From NCBI RefSeq assembly GCF_007665395.1, contig NZ_VDND01000009.1, forward strand, positions 1-64,000: 64,000 bases of DNA, given 5' to 3'. The notes below the pieces were generated by a model that searched no databases, was not told the DNA's origin, and saw only the letters and a list, made by a program, of their open reading frames with translations. The position numbers and the translations under genes are program-made. Below, piece after piece: positions 1 to 8,840 of the stretch. The DNA comes from Pseudomonas oryzihabitans. Its GTDB lineage: Bacteria; Pseudomonadota; Gammaproteobacteria; Pseudomonadales; Pseudomonadaceae. The stretch's first letter is position 1. The number at the start of each line of letters is the position of its first letter.

Positions 1-68
1 GTGTTGGTCGCGCTTCCAGAATTCCGGGAATGCCCCGGATGAACAACCTACTGAGAGATCACAGCTAG

Positions 69-152
69 CTAGCTATACTTCTCGATCCAGTCGGACTTGT
101 AATCCACCGCGTGCGAGAGGCTGGCCGTGCGGCGCAAGTCGTGGCGACTTCC
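69..152 (-). pseudogene. Tyrosine-integrase C-terminal remnant next to guaA
   Basis: Reading the minus strand from about 152 down to a TAG at 69-71 gives an open stretch containing HDLRRTA (123-143), the box II motif (HxxR) of tyrosine recombinases. It is followed by DYKSDWIEK, which resembles the GYKSDWIEKQLAH segment of P4-type integrases. The spacing between the two blocks is too short and no start, N-terminal domain or catalytic tyrosine is present, so this is a decayed fragment. It lies just beyond the 3' end of guaA, a known attachment site for genomic islands, and on the same strand. The match is short and judged by eye; chance similarity is possible. Confidence 0.5.
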
Positions 153-164
153 AGGATCCCCCTC

Positions 165-212
165 AGCAAAAAGCCAAAAGCCCGCAATTACGCGGGCTTT
201 TGGCTTTTTGCT
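165..212 (-). terminator. Rho-independent terminator of guaBA
   Basis: A near-perfect inverted repeat with arms of about 21 bases around AATTA, rich in GC near the loop and with A/T runs on both outer sides. It lies 30 bases past the guaA stop. The symmetric A and T tracts would let it act in both directions. Confidence 0.85.
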
Positions 213-241
213 AGACGTACCGGTCTATGCCGGCCGCGGGA

Positions 242-1819
242 TCACTCCCACTCAATCGTCGCCGGCGGCTTGCTCGAGACGTCGTAGGTGACGCGGGAGA
301 TGCCGTCGATTTCGTTGATGATGCGGTTGGAGACCTTTTCCAGCAGCTCGTAGGGCAGATGGGCCCAGCGGGCGGTCATGAAGTCGATGGTTTCCACCGC
401 ACGCAGGGCGACGACCCAGGCGTAGCGGCGGCCGTCACCGACCACGCCGACGGATTTCACCGGCTGGAAGACGACGAAGGCCTGGCTGACCTTGTGGTAC
501 CAGTCGGCCTTGCGCAGTTCGCTGATGAAGATGTCGTCGGCGCGGCGCAGCAGGTCGGCGTATTCCTTCTTCACTTCGCCGAGGATGCGCACGCCCAGGC
601 CCGGACCCGGGAAGGGATGGCGGTAGACCATGTCGTAGGGCAGGCCCAGTTCCAGGCCGATCTTGCGTACCTCGTCCTTGAACAGTTCGCGCAGCGGCTC
701 GACCAGCTTGAGGTTCATTTCCTCGGGCAGGCCGCCGACGTTGTGGTGGGACTTGATGACGTGGGCCTTGCCGGTCTTGGCGCCGGCCGACTCGATGACG
801 TCGGGGTAGATGGTGCCCTGGGCCAGGAACTTGATGTTGTCGAGCTTGCTGGCTTCGGCGTCGAAGACGTCGATGAAGGTGCGGCCGATGATCTTTCGCT
901 TCTTCTCCGGGTCGGCTTCGCCTTCCAGGTTGGTCAGGAAGCGCTGCTCGGAATTGGAGCGGATCACCTTGACGCCCATGTTCTCGGCGAACATGGCCAT
1001 CACCTGATCACCCTCGTGCAGGCGCAGCAGGCCGTTGTCGACGAAGACGCAGGTCAGCTGGTCGCCGATGGCCTTGTGCAGCAGGGCTGCGACCACCGAG
1101 GAGTCGACGCCGCCGGAGAGGCCCAGCAGCACGTTGGCGCTGCCGACCTGGGCACGCACCTGGGCGATGGCGTCCTCGACGATGTTGGCCGGGGTCCAGA
1201 GGGCTTCGCAGCCGCAGATGTCCTTCAGGAAGCGCGCCAGGATGCGCCCGCCCTGCTTGGTGTGGGTCACCTCGGGGTGGAACTGCACGCCATACCAGCC
1301 ACGCTCGTCGTCACCCATGGCGGCGATGGCGCAGCTGGGGGTGCTGGCGACGATGTGGAAGCCGTCCGGCAGCTTGCCGACCTTGTCGCCATGGCTCATC
1401 CAGACGTCCAGGCCGAGCACGCCGTCGTCGTCGATGTGGTCTTCGATGCCTTCGAGCAGGCGGCTCTTGCCGACCACGTCGACCTTGGCATAGCCGAATT
1501 CACGGATGTTGGAGCCTTCGACCTTGCCGCCGAGTTGCTCGGCCATGGTCTGCATGCCGTAGCAGATGCCGAACAGGGGCACGCCCAGGTCGAACACCGC
1601 CTTGGGTGCGCGCGGGCTGCCAGCCTCATGGACCGACTCGGGACCACCGGCGAGGATGATGCCGCGCGGAGCGAAGGCACGGATGTCGGCGTCGTCCATG
1701 TCGAAGGGGTGCAGCTCGCAGTAGACGCCCAGTTCGCGCACGCGGCGGGCGATGAGCTGGGTGTACTGGGAGCCGAAGTCGAGGATGAGGATGCGGTGGG
1801 CGTGGATGTCTTGGGACAT
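242..1819 (-). CDS. guaA: GMP synthase (glutamine-hydrolysing)
   Basis: Converts XMP to GMP with ATP and glutamine, the last step of de novo guanine nucleotide synthesis, in the cytoplasm. The 525-residue protein has the usual full length. The N-terminal class I glutaminase shows the nucleophile in GICYGMQ (Cys86) and the His/Glu pair in FHPEV (181, 183). The ATP-pyrophosphatase domain has the P-loop SGGVDS (235-240), and the C-terminal dimerisation domain ends in PPATIEWE, the segment whose DNA is commonly used as an island attachment site. It lies 82 bases downstream of guaB on the same strand and probably shares its transcript. The gap between them holds a perfect 30-base palindrome. Confidence 0.98.
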   Translation of the reverse strand: MSQDIHAHRILILDFGSQYTQLIARRVRELGVYCELHPFDMDDADIRAFAPRGIILAGGPESVHEAGSPRAPKAVFDLGVPLFGICYGMQTMAEQLGGKVEGSNIREFGYAKVDVVGKSRLLEGIEDHIDDDGVLGLDVWMSHGDKVGKLPDGFHIVASTPSCAIAAMGDDERGWYGVQFHPEVTHTKQGGRILARFLKDICGCEALWTPANIVEDAIAQVRAQVGSANVLLGLSGGVDSSVVAALLHKAIGDQLTCVFVDNGLLRLHEGDQVMAMFAENMGVKVIRSNSEQRFLTNLEGEADPEKKRKIIGRTFIDVFDAEASKLDNIKFLAQGTIYPDVIESAGAKTGKAHVIKSHHNVGGLPEEMNLKLVEPLRELFKDEVRKIGLELGLPYDMVYRHPFPGPGLGVRILGEVKKEYADLLRRADDIFISELRKADWYHKVSQAFVVFQPVKSVGVVGDGRRYAWVVALRAVETIDFMTARWAHLPYELLEKVSNRIINEIDGISRVTYDVSSKPPATIEWE

Positions 1820-1849
1820 GGCCAGGTCTCGATAGCGCTAGGTTCAGAC

Positions 1850-1879
1850 GATTCGGGGCTGTCTAGACAGCCCCGAATC
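1850..1879. promoter_or_regulatory. Perfect 30-bp palindrome in the guaB-guaA gap
   Basis: The stretch reads identically on both strands (arms GATTCGGGGCTGTCT), centred on CTAG. It sits about 30 bases before the guaA start and 22 bases past the guaB stop. In RNA it would form a strong hairpin without a following U tract, so it is either an attenuator or mRNA-processing/stability element between the two genes, or a protein-binding site. Function is unknown. Confidence 0.6.
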
Positions 1880-1901
1880 GCAACGTAGAAACAGGTTGGA
1901 A

Positions 1902-3371
1902 TCAGCCCACGCGGTAGTTGGGTGCTTCCTTGGTGATCTGCACGTCGTGGACGTGGGATTCGGCCATGCCGGCGCCGGTGATGCGCACGAACTGCGGCTT
2001 GGTGCGCATCTGCTCGACGGTGGCGCACCCGGTGTAGCCCATGGAGGCACGCAGGCCGCCCATCAACTGGTGGATGATCGCCGCCAGCGGACCCTTATAG
2101 GGGACGCGGCCTTCGATGCCTTCCGGTACCAGCTTCTCGGCGCCGGAGGCGGAATCCTGGAAGTAGCGGTCGCTGGAGCCCTGGGTCTGGGACATGGCGC
2201 CCAGGGAGCCCATGCCGCGATAGGACTTGTAGGAGCGGCCCTGGAACAGCTCGACCTCGCCCGGGGCCTCTTCGGTACCGGCGAACATGGAGCCCATCAT
2301 CACGCAGTAGCCGCCGGCGACGATGGCCTTGGACAGGTCACCGGAGAAGCGGATGCCACCGTCGGCGATCAGCGGCACGCCGGTGCCTTCGAGGGCGGCG
2401 GCGACGTTGGCGATGGCGGAGATCTGCGGCACGCCGACACCGGCGACGATGCGGGTGGTGCAGATGGAGCCCGGGCCGATGCCGACCTTGACCGCGTCGG
2501 CGCCGGCGTCGGCCAGGGCCTTGGCGGCTTCGGCGGTGGCGATGTTGCCGCCGATCACCTGGACCTGCGGATAGGTCTCCTTGACCCAGCGCACGCGGTC
2601 GATCACGCCCTTGGAGTGGCCGTGGGCGGTGTCGACGACGATGACGTCGACGCCGGCGGCAACCAGGGCAGCGACGCGCTCGGGCGTCTCGGCGCCAGTG
2701 CCGACGGCGGCGCCGACGCGCAGGCTACCGGCGTCGTCCTTGCTGGCGTTGGGGTAGGCCTTGGCCTTTTCGATGTCCTTGACGGTCATCATGCCCTTGA
2801 GGGCGAAGGCCTCGTCGACGATCAGCACCTTCTCGATGCGGTGCTTGTGCAGCAGCTCGCGGACTTCCTGCTTGTCGGCGCCTTCGCGCACGGTGACCAG
2901 GCGGTCCTTGGGGGTCATGACTTCGCGCACCGGCACGTCGAGACGGGTCTCGAAGCGCACGTCGCGGGAGGTGACGATGCCCACCAGGTCACGGCCGGAC
3001 AGCACCGGGACGCCGGAGATGTTGTGCTGGCGGGTTAGGTCGAACAGATCGCGCACGCTGGCGTCGGCGTCGATGGTGATGGGGTCCTTCACCACGCCGG
3101 CCTCGAAGCGCTTGACCTTGCGGACTTCCGCGGCCTGCTGCTCGACGGTCATGTTCTTGTGGATGATGCCGATGCCACCTTCCTGGGCCATGGCGATGGC
3201 CAGGCGGGACTCGGTCACGGTGTCCATGGCGGCGGACACCAGGGGAATGTTCAGCTCGATGCCACGGGTCAGGCGGGTCTTGAGACTGACGTCCTTCGGC
3301 AGGACATCCGAATAGCCGGGGATGAGGAGTACGTCGTCGAACGTCAGGGCTTCTTGGCTGATGCGCAGCAT
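1902..3371 (-). CDS. guaB: Inosine-5'-monophosphate dehydrogenase
   Basis: Oxidises IMP to XMP with NAD+, the committed step toward GMP; XMP is then used by GuaA encoded just downstream. The 489-residue length is normal for bacterial IMPDH. Two CBS domains (about residues 95-205) are inserted in the TIM barrel, the active-site loop GSICTTRIV carries Cys304, and the flap ends in YRGMGSLGAM. A good sigma-70 promoter lies 39-68 bases upstream. Nothing is odd about the gene. Confidence 0.98.
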   Translation of the reverse strand: MLRISQEALTFDDVLLIPGYSDVLPKDVSLKTRLTRGIELNIPLVSAAMDTVTESRLAIAMAQEGGIGIIHKNMTVEQQAAEVRKVKRFEAGVVKDPITIDADASVRDLFDLTRQHNISGVPVLSGRDLVGIVTSRDVRFETRLDVPVREVMTPKDRLVTVREGADKQEVRELLHKHRIEKVLIVDEAFALKGMMTVKDIEKAKAYPNASKDDAGSLRVGAAVGTGAETPERVAALVAAGVDVIVVDTAHGHSKGVIDRVRWVKETYPQVQVIGGNIATAEAAKALADAGADAVKVGIGPGSICTTRIVAGVGVPQISAIANVAAALEGTGVPLIADGGIRFSGDLSKAIVAGGYCVMMGSMFAGTEEAPGEVELFQGRSYKSYRGMGSLGAMSQTQGSSDRYFQDSASGAEKLVPEGIEGRVPYKGPLAAIIHQLMGGLRASMGYTGCATVEQMRTKPQFVRITGAGMAESHVHDVQITKEAPNYRVG

Positions 3372-3409
3372 GGCGGGGGCTCCCGGGCGGGAAAAATAAG
3401 GAGCGCGAC

Positions 3410-3439
3410 ATTATACCTGCGCTTGGGGATGGGCGGCAA
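3410..3439 (-). promoter_or_regulatory. Sigma-70 promoter of guaBA
   Basis: On the minus strand TTGCCG (3434-3439) and a perfect TATAAT (3410-3415) are separated by 18 bases, about 40 bases before the guaB ATG. Confidence 0.65.
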
Positions 3440-3477
3440 CGCGCCTCGGAGAGAAGGTCAGGAAAAGCGCTTTTCAT

Positions 3478-3496
3478 GAGAATGATTATCAATATA
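3478..3496 (+). promoter_or_regulatory. Fur box upstream of TonB receptor
   Basis: GAGAATGATTATCAATATA closely matches the Fur consensus GATAATGATAATCATTATC. It lies about 40 bases before the receptor start codon, so the receptor should be repressed when iron is plentiful. Confidence 0.8.
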
Positions 3497-3534
3497 GTAT
3501 TGATATCACTTTGGAACCACTACTGAGTCCTCTC

Positions 3535-5661
3535 ATGAACGCCCCTTGCAGAGCCTTTCCTCGCCCTTTCGTGCCTTTCACTCTTGGTCTCCTCGCCCTG
3601 GCCCTACCGCTCGAGCTTCACGCCGCTGAGAGCAGTGAACTGGCGCCGATGGACATTTCCGCCAGCGCGCCCGAGGCCGATATCGGCTACCAGGCGACCC
3701 GCGGCAGCACGGCGAGTAAGAGCGAGGTGCCCCTCAAGGAGGAAGCGCAGTCGGTCCAGACCGTTACGCCTCAGCTCATCCAGGACTACGAGGTGCGCAC
3801 CCTCGACGACGCCATGAAGTTCATCAGTGGCGTGACCCAGGGCAATACCCTGGCCGGCACCAAGGATTCCTTCATCAAGCGCGGTTTCGGCAACAACCAG
3901 GACGGCTCCATCTTCCGCGACGGAGTACGTTCCAACCTGACGCACAACTTCGACGCAACCGCGGAACGCGTCGAGGTATTGAAGGGCCCGGCCTCGCTGC
4001 TCTATGGCGCCCTGGAGCCCGGCGGGCTGATCAACGTGGTCAGCAAGCAGCCGCAGTACCAACAGCGCACCACCCTGAGTGGATCGGCCTACAGCGAAGG
4101 CGGCGGCAACCTGGGCCTGGACACCACCGGTCCGCTGGGTGACAGCGGCCTGGCCTATCGGCTGGTCGCCGAACGCCAGCACGAGGATTACTGGCGCAAC
4201 TATGGGGTGGACCAGCACACCCTGGTGGCGCCGTCACTGTCCTGGACCGGCGAACGCGCCAGCATGACGCTGGCCTATTCCTACAGCGACTACACCGGCG
4301 TCCTCGATCGAGGCACGGTATTCGTCAAGGGACATCCAGCGGATATCGACTATGACAAACGGCTGGATGAGTCCTGGTCGGACGCGGGTGGCATCCGCGA
4401 GACTGCCAGCGCCCGCTTCGAATACCAGCTCAGCGATGACTGGAAGACCCGGCTGACCTACGCCTGGAACAACGACAGGTACCATTTGAATTTCGCCCAG
4501 CCGGTGTCCCTGGCGGCCAATGGCAACTTTTTGCGGGCGGCCAACGGCGCCCACTACGATGACCAGACCCACTACACCAGTTGGGACTTCATTGGCCGCC
4601 AGGAATTATTCGGCCAGCGCCACGACCTGCTGGTGGGCGTCGATCACGAGGACTATGACAAACACCGGGGCACCACCTATCGCAACAATGCCACGCGGCG
4701 CAACATCAACATCTATGCGCCGGTGTACGGCAATCTCGCGCCGCCGAGTGCCTACGTGCCTGCCCAGAGCGACCTGGATACCAACCTGACCTCCAGCTCG
4801 CTGTATCTGAAAGATAACTGGCACCTGGATGACCGCTGGATCCTGGTGCTCGGCGGTCGCTATCAGCAATTCAACCAGTACGCCGCGCAGGGCGTCGGTG
4901 CCACTCGCACCAAACAACTGGACAAGGATGATCAGGCCTTCGTCCCCCTGGCAGGCCTGGTATTTCAGGCTACAGACAGCCTGTCGCTGTATGGCAACTA
5001 CAGCCGCTCCTTCGTCCCCAACACCACGGTCGACGACCTCGGCGACACCTTCGCGCCGGAAGAGGGCCGCAGCCTCGAGGTGGGTGCCAAGTACGACCTG
5101 ACGCCGGGACTGAATCTGAACGTGGCGCTGTACGACATCGAGAAGAAGAATGTGGTGACCACCACCCAGGTGAACAACCTGAGTGTCGGCCAGGCTGCCG
5201 GCAAAGTCGGCTCGCGTGGCCTGGAACTGGACCTGACCGGTCGCCTGGCCGAGCGCTGGGACATCGTGGCCACCTACGCCTACGACCATACCGAGGTGCT
5301 CGACGATCCGGTCAACGAGGGCCGACGGCTACCCTTGGCACCCAAGCACAGCGGCAGTCTCTACCTCACTCATCATCTGCAAGTGCCGTCCAACCTGGGC
5401 AACTGGCATACCGGGGGTGGGGCGCGCTACGTGGGCGAGCAGGCCGGCGACCCCGCCAACAGCTTCTACCTGAGCAGCTACACCGTAGCCGATGCCTTCC
5501 TGCGCTGGGATCTGCCGGTGACCGGCTACCAGACGCGACTTCAGTTGAACGTCGACAACCTGTTCGACAAGCACTACTACCCCTACAGCGCCAACAGCCC
5601 GCTGCAGGTCGCGGTGGGTGAGCCGCGGACGGCGCGCTTGAGTGCCTCGGTGAGTTTCTGA
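3535..5661 (+). CDS. TonB-dependent ferric-siderophore receptor
   Basis: Outer-membrane gated channel that takes up a ferric siderophore using TonB energy. I place the start at ATG 3535 (708 residues) because it begins a good Sec signal peptide (MNAPCRAFPRPF, then a hydrophobic core ending LELHAAE); a TTG 24 bases upstream is in frame but adds nothing typical. The plug domain follows (about 45-155, with VEVLKGPASLLYG and GGLINVVSKQP), then the 22-strand barrel ending in an aromatic residue (SASVSF). It resembles the FhuA/FoxA/Fiu type of siderophore receptor; the ligand cannot be named from sequence. A Fur box lies upstream and a complete ferric-siderophore ABC importer downstream. Confidence 0.93.
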   Translation: MNAPCRAFPRPFVPFTLGLLALALPLELHAAESSELAPMDISASAPEADIGYQATRGSTASKSEVPLKEEAQSVQTVTPQLIQDYEVRTLDDAMKFISGVTQGNTLAGTKDSFIKRGFGNNQDGSIFRDGVRSNLTHNFDATAERVEVLKGPASLLYGALEPGGLINVVSKQPQYQQRTTLSGSAYSEGGGNLGLDTTGPLGDSGLAYRLVAERQHEDYWRNYGVDQHTLVAPSLSWTGERASMTLAYSYSDYTGVLDRGTVFVKGHPADIDYDKRLDESWSDAGGIRETASARFEYQLSDDWKTRLTYAWNNDRYHLNFAQPVSLAANGNFLRAANGAHYDDQTHYTSWDFIGRQELFGQRHDLLVGVDHEDYDKHRGTTYRNNATRRNINIYAPVYGNLAPPSAYVPAQSDLDTNLTSSSLYLKDNWHLDDRWILVLGGRYQQFNQYAAQGVGATRTKQLDKDDQAFVPLAGLVFQATDSLSLYGNYSRSFVPNTTVDDLGDTFAPEEGRSLEVGAKYDLTPGLNLNVALYDIEKKNVVTTTQVNNLSVGQAAGKVGSRGLELDLTGRLAERWDIVATYAYDHTEVLDDPVNEGRRLPLAPKHSGSLYLTHHLQVPSNLGNWHTGGGARYVGEQAGDPANSFYLSSYTVADAFLRWDLPVTGYQTRLQLNVDNLFDKHYYPYSANSPLQVAVGEPRTARLSASVSF

Positions 5662-5671
5662 GCGAGGGCTG

Positions 5672-5705
5672 CCCTCACCCCAACCCTCTCCCGCAGGGAG
5701 AGGGG
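5672..5705. repeat. CCCTCACCCC/CCCTCTCCC intergenic repeat
   Basis: A GC-rich hairpin element (CCCTCTCCC-gca-GGGAGAGGG preceded by CCCTCACCCCAA). The same element recurs at about 10850-10880, three times within the 91-bp tandem array, and at about 33663-33690 and 33930-33960. Confidence 0.7.
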
Positions 5706-5851
5706 CGGATGCTGCCGGGTTGAATACGTAACGCTCAACCTGGCACCGGTTGCGGATGCCAGCCCACCGGCGATGCTCTATCCTAGCCGCCCCGTCGCGG
5801 GTCCTCGGCCCGCCTGGCGGGCCTCTTTCCGCCACCCAGCCAGCCCACGCC

Positions 5852-6796
5852 ATGCTTGATCGTCGCGCCTTCCTTCATTTCGCCAGTGCTACCGCGCTGC
5901 TCGCCGGGCTGCCTGCCCGGGCGTTCGCGCGGGCTGCGCTCGGCGACGGCGAGTTTCCCCGGCAGGTGGAACATGTGGCGGGCAGCACCCTGGTGCCGCG
6001 GGAGCCGCGGCGTGTGGCGGTGATCTCCACCGGCCAGTTGGACGCCGCCCTGAGCCTGGGCGTGGTTCCGGCAGGGACGGCGCGCGTGGATAATCGCGAG
6101 CTGGCACCGGCCTACCTGCGCAGTGCCCTGGCCGGCCGCGCGACCGAGCTGGACGCCATGGTCGACCTGGGCAGCCGCCAGGCCCCGGATCTGGAAGCCC
6201 TGGCGCGACTGGCACCGGATCTGATCCTGCTCAATCGCACCGTCCTGCGGGCGGGCGGCCTGGAACTCTTTTCGCGCATCGCCCCCACGGTGGTGGCGCG
6301 TGGCACCGGTGGCAACTGGCGACCGGACTTCCTGCTGCTGGCCGAGGCCCTGGGGCGACGCCAGCAGGCCGAGCGGCTGCTGGCGTCGCTGGATAGCGAT
6401 CTCGCCGGCATGGCGCAGCGCCTGGGTAGCCAACCGCCCTCCGCGTCCCTGCTGTTTTCCAGTGGTGCCCGGCTGCGGCTGATGGGCAAGGACTCCTTCG
6501 CCGGCGGCCTGCTGCAGGCCATGGGCCTGACCCGCCCCGCCGCCCAGCGATTCAAGGGTACCTCCCAGGACGTCAGCGCCGAGTTGCTCGATCTGGCCGA
6601 CGCCGACTGGCTGTTCTATGCCGAACAGGGTACCGCCCTGGCCAGCCTGGCCCGCCAGCCGCTGTGGCCGCGCCTGGAGGCCGTGAGCCAGGCCCGGGCG
6701 ATCAAGGTGGATACCGATGCCTTCTACCTGAACGCCGGTCCGCTGGCCGCGCGCCAGGTGGTGACTACCGTGGCCACCGCCCTGGGGATCGCATGA
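5852..6796 (+). CDS. Ferric-siderophore ABC transporter, periplasmic binding protein
   Basis: Binds the ferric siderophore in the periplasm and hands it to the two permeases encoded next. Start chosen at ATG 5852 because MLDRRAFLHFASATALLAG is a Tat-like signal (RRAFL), giving 314 residues; longer in-frame starts would bury this signal. The mature part has the FecB/FhuD/BtuF fold features: RRVAVISTGQLD near the start, then VDLGSRQAPDLEALARLAPDLIL. Its stop overlaps the next start (ATGA at 6793), so the four transporter genes are translationally coupled. A FhuD-like hydroxamate protein is the nearest family; the exact siderophore is unknown. Confidence 0.88.
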   Translation: MLDRRAFLHFASATALLAGLPARAFARAALGDGEFPRQVEHVAGSTLVPREPRRVAVISTGQLDAALSLGVVPAGTARVDNRELAPAYLRSALAGRATELDAMVDLGSRQAPDLEALARLAPDLILLNRTVLRAGGLELFSRIAPTVVARGTGGNWRPDFLLLAEALGRRQQAERLLASLDSDLAGMAQRLGSQPPSASLLFSSGARLRLMGKDSFAGGLLQAMGLTRPAAQRFKGTSQDVSAELLDLADADWLFYAEQGTALASLARQPLWPRLEAVSQARAIKVDTDAFYLNAGPLAARQVVTTVATALGIA

Positions 6797-7830
6797 ACCA
6801 GCCGGCCGCCGCGGTCCTCATCAGGCAGGCCACCTTCGCCCGCGGCGGCCTGGTGTTGCTGCTGTTGCTCGGCGCCCTGGCGCTGGCGCTGATCGCCAGC
6901 CTGGGCATAGGCGCCCGGCCGCTGTCCGCCACGCGGATCGTCGAATTGCTCTTCGCGCCCGATGGCTCCACCGAAGCCGTGGTGCTCTGGGACCTGCGCC
7001 TGCCGCGCACCCTGCTCGGCCTGCTGGTGGGCGCCGCCCTCGGCCTGGCCGGCGCCCTGATGCAGGCGCTGACGCGCAATCCCCTGGCCGACCCGGGCCT
7101 GCTGGGGATCAATGCCGGCGCGGCCTTCGCCGTGGTGGCCGGGTTGTCGCTGGTGGGGCTGGACGATGCACCGCTGCGCCTGGCCTGTGCCCTGCTGGGT
7201 GCCACCCTGGCCGCCGGCCTGGTCTATCTGCTCGGCGGCAGCGCGCCGGCCCGTGGCCAGCCGTTGCGGCTGATCCTCGCCGGCATCGCCCTGAGCGCCA
7301 GCCTCCACGCCTGCACCGGCATCATCACCCTGTTCGACAGCGCCGTGTTCGACAGCTACCGCTTCTGGGCGGTCGGTGCCCTCAGCGGCCAGACGCCGGG
7401 GGGCGCCCTGGCCATCCTGCCGCTGCTGCTGGTCGGCCTGCTGCTGGGCCTGCCCCTGGGTGGTCGCCTCAATGCCCTGGCCCTGGGTGACGACCTGGGC
7501 CGTGCCCTCGGTGCCCGACCGGGGCAGGTGCGACTGCTGGCCTTCGTTGCCATCGTGCTGCTGTGCGGCGCCGCCACCGCGGTGGCCGGCCCCATCGGCT
7601 TCCTCGGCCTGGTGGTGCCCCACGCCCTGCGCCTGCTGGTGGGCGCCGACTGGCGCTGGATCCTGGCGCTGGCGCCCCTGGCCGGCGCCAACCTCCTGCT
7701 GCTCGCCGACACCCTGGGCCGCCGCGTGGCGCTGCCGGGGGAGCTGGAGGCCGGCATCGTCTGCGCCCTGCTCGGTACCCCGGTGCTGCTGATGCTGGTC
7801 ATCCGCTCCGCCAAGCGAGTGCGCCCTTGA
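6793..7830 (+). CDS. Ferric-siderophore ABC transporter permease (FecCD family) 1
   Basis: Inner-membrane permease of the iron-siderophore importer. Start at ATG 6793, overlapping the previous stop by four bases; 345 residues, the usual size. It has many hydrophobic helices and the FecCD family signatures LRLPRTLLGLLVGAALGLAGALMQ and RNPLADPGLLGINAGA, plus the C-terminal GPIGFLGLVVPHALRLLVG loop that contacts the ATPase. It pairs with the next gene to form a heterodimer. Weakly alternative: either permease could be assigned FecC- or FecD-like. Confidence 0.92.
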   Translation: MNQPAAAVLIRQATFARGGLVLLLLLGALALALIASLGIGARPLSATRIVELLFAPDGSTEAVVLWDLRLPRTLLGLLVGAALGLAGALMQALTRNPLADPGLLGINAGAAFAVVAGLSLVGLDDAPLRLACALLGATLAAGLVYLLGGSAPARGQPLRLILAGIALSASLHACTGIITLFDSAVFDSYRFWAVGALSGQTPGGALAILPLLLVGLLLGLPLGGRLNALALGDDLGRALGARPGQVRLLAFVAIVLLCGAATAVAGPIGFLGLVVPHALRLLVGADWRWILALAPLAGANLLLLADTLGRRVALPGELEAGIVCALLGTPVLLMLVIRSAKRVRP

Positions 7831-8840
7831 GTCGCCATCGCTTCGCGCCACGGCGCTCGGCGCGCTTCAAGGCCTGCCTGCTGCTGCTCGGGCTGGCGGC
7901 GGTCGGTATCTGTGCCCTCACCCTCACCGGGGGTGCCTTCGCCCCGGCGCCCCACCAAGTGGTCGCCACCCTGCTGGGGGGCGGCGACGAGCTGACCCGG
8001 CTGATCCTGCTGGACCTGCGCCTGCCGCGTCTGCTGGCGGCCCTGGGTGTCGGCGCGGCCCTGGGTGCCAGCGGCGCCATCTTCCAGCGCCTGGCGCGCA
8101 ATCCGCTGGCCAGCCCGGACCTGGTGGGCTTCACCGTCGGCTCGGCCAGCGGCGCCCTCATTACCCTGCTCTGGCTGCAACTGGGCGGCGCCGCGCTGAT
8201 GCTCGGCGCCCTCACCGGGGGCCTGCTGGCGGCGGTGCTGGTGGCCGGACTGGCGGCCCTGGCCGGCATCCGCGGCGAGCGGCTGATCCTGCTCGGCATC
8301 GCCATCAGCGCCCTGCTCGCCTCGCTCAACGAATACCTGCTGACCCGGGCCGAGCTGAACGAAGCCCAGGAAGCCCGGCTCTGGCTGTTCGGCAGCCTGG
8401 ACATGCTGACCTGGAGTCGCACCCTCAGCCTGCTCGCCGGCTGCCTGCTGCTCCTGCCACTGGCCGCCTGGCTGGCCCGGCGGCTGCGGCTGCTGGAGCT
8501 GGGCGACGACCTGGCGCGGGCCCTGGGGCTGCCGGTACTCCGTAGCCAGAACCTGCTGCTCGCCGTGGCGGTAGCCCTGGCCGCCCTGGCCATCGCCACC
8601 GCCGGGCCCATCGGCTTCGTCGCCCTGGCGGCGCCGCAACTGGCACGGCGCCTGACCCGCAGCGCCGATCTCGGCATCCTGGCGCCCGCGCTGCTCGGTG
8701 CCTGCCTCACCGCCCTGGCCGACTTGCTGGCGCAGCGGCTGCTGGCGCCCTTCCAGATTCCGGTCGGGCTGCTCACCGGCGCCCTGGGCGGCCTCTACCT
8801 GATCTTCCTGCTGAGCCGCGAATGGCGGCGGACCTCATGA
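7827..8840 (+). CDS. Ferric-siderophore ABC transporter permease (FecCD family) 2
   Basis: Second membrane subunit of the importer. I choose a TTG start at 7827 because it overlaps the previous stop (TTGA), gives 337 residues, and starts a typical short basic tail before the first helix; upstream in-frame sequence is only the out-of-frame part of the first permease. FecCD signatures are clear: LRLPRLLAALGVGAALGASG, ARNPLASPDLVGFTVG, and the coupling loop GPIGFVALAAPQLARRLT. Overlaps the ATPase gene by four bases (ATGA at 8837). Confidence 0.9.
   Translation: MSRHRFAPRRSARFKACLLLLGLAAVGICALTLTGGAFAPAPHQVVATLLGGGDELTRLILLDLRLPRLLAALGVGAALGASGAIFQRLARNPLASPDLVGFTVGSASGALITLLWLQLGGAALMLGALTGGLLAAVLVAGLAALAGIRGERLILLGIAISALLASLNEYLLTRAELNEAQEARLWLFGSLDMLTWSRTLSLLAGCLLLLPLAAWLARRLRLLELGDDLARALGLPVLRSQNLLLAVAVALAALAIATAGPIGFVALAAPQLARRLTRSADLGILAPALLGACLTALADLLAQRLLAPFQIPVGLLTGALGGLYLIFLLSREWRRTS

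Noticed and set aside
227..3479. Long open frames on the plus strand opposite guaA and guaB.
   Set aside because: They are antisense by-products of high-GC codon bias; the minus-strand frames encode complete, well-known enzymes.
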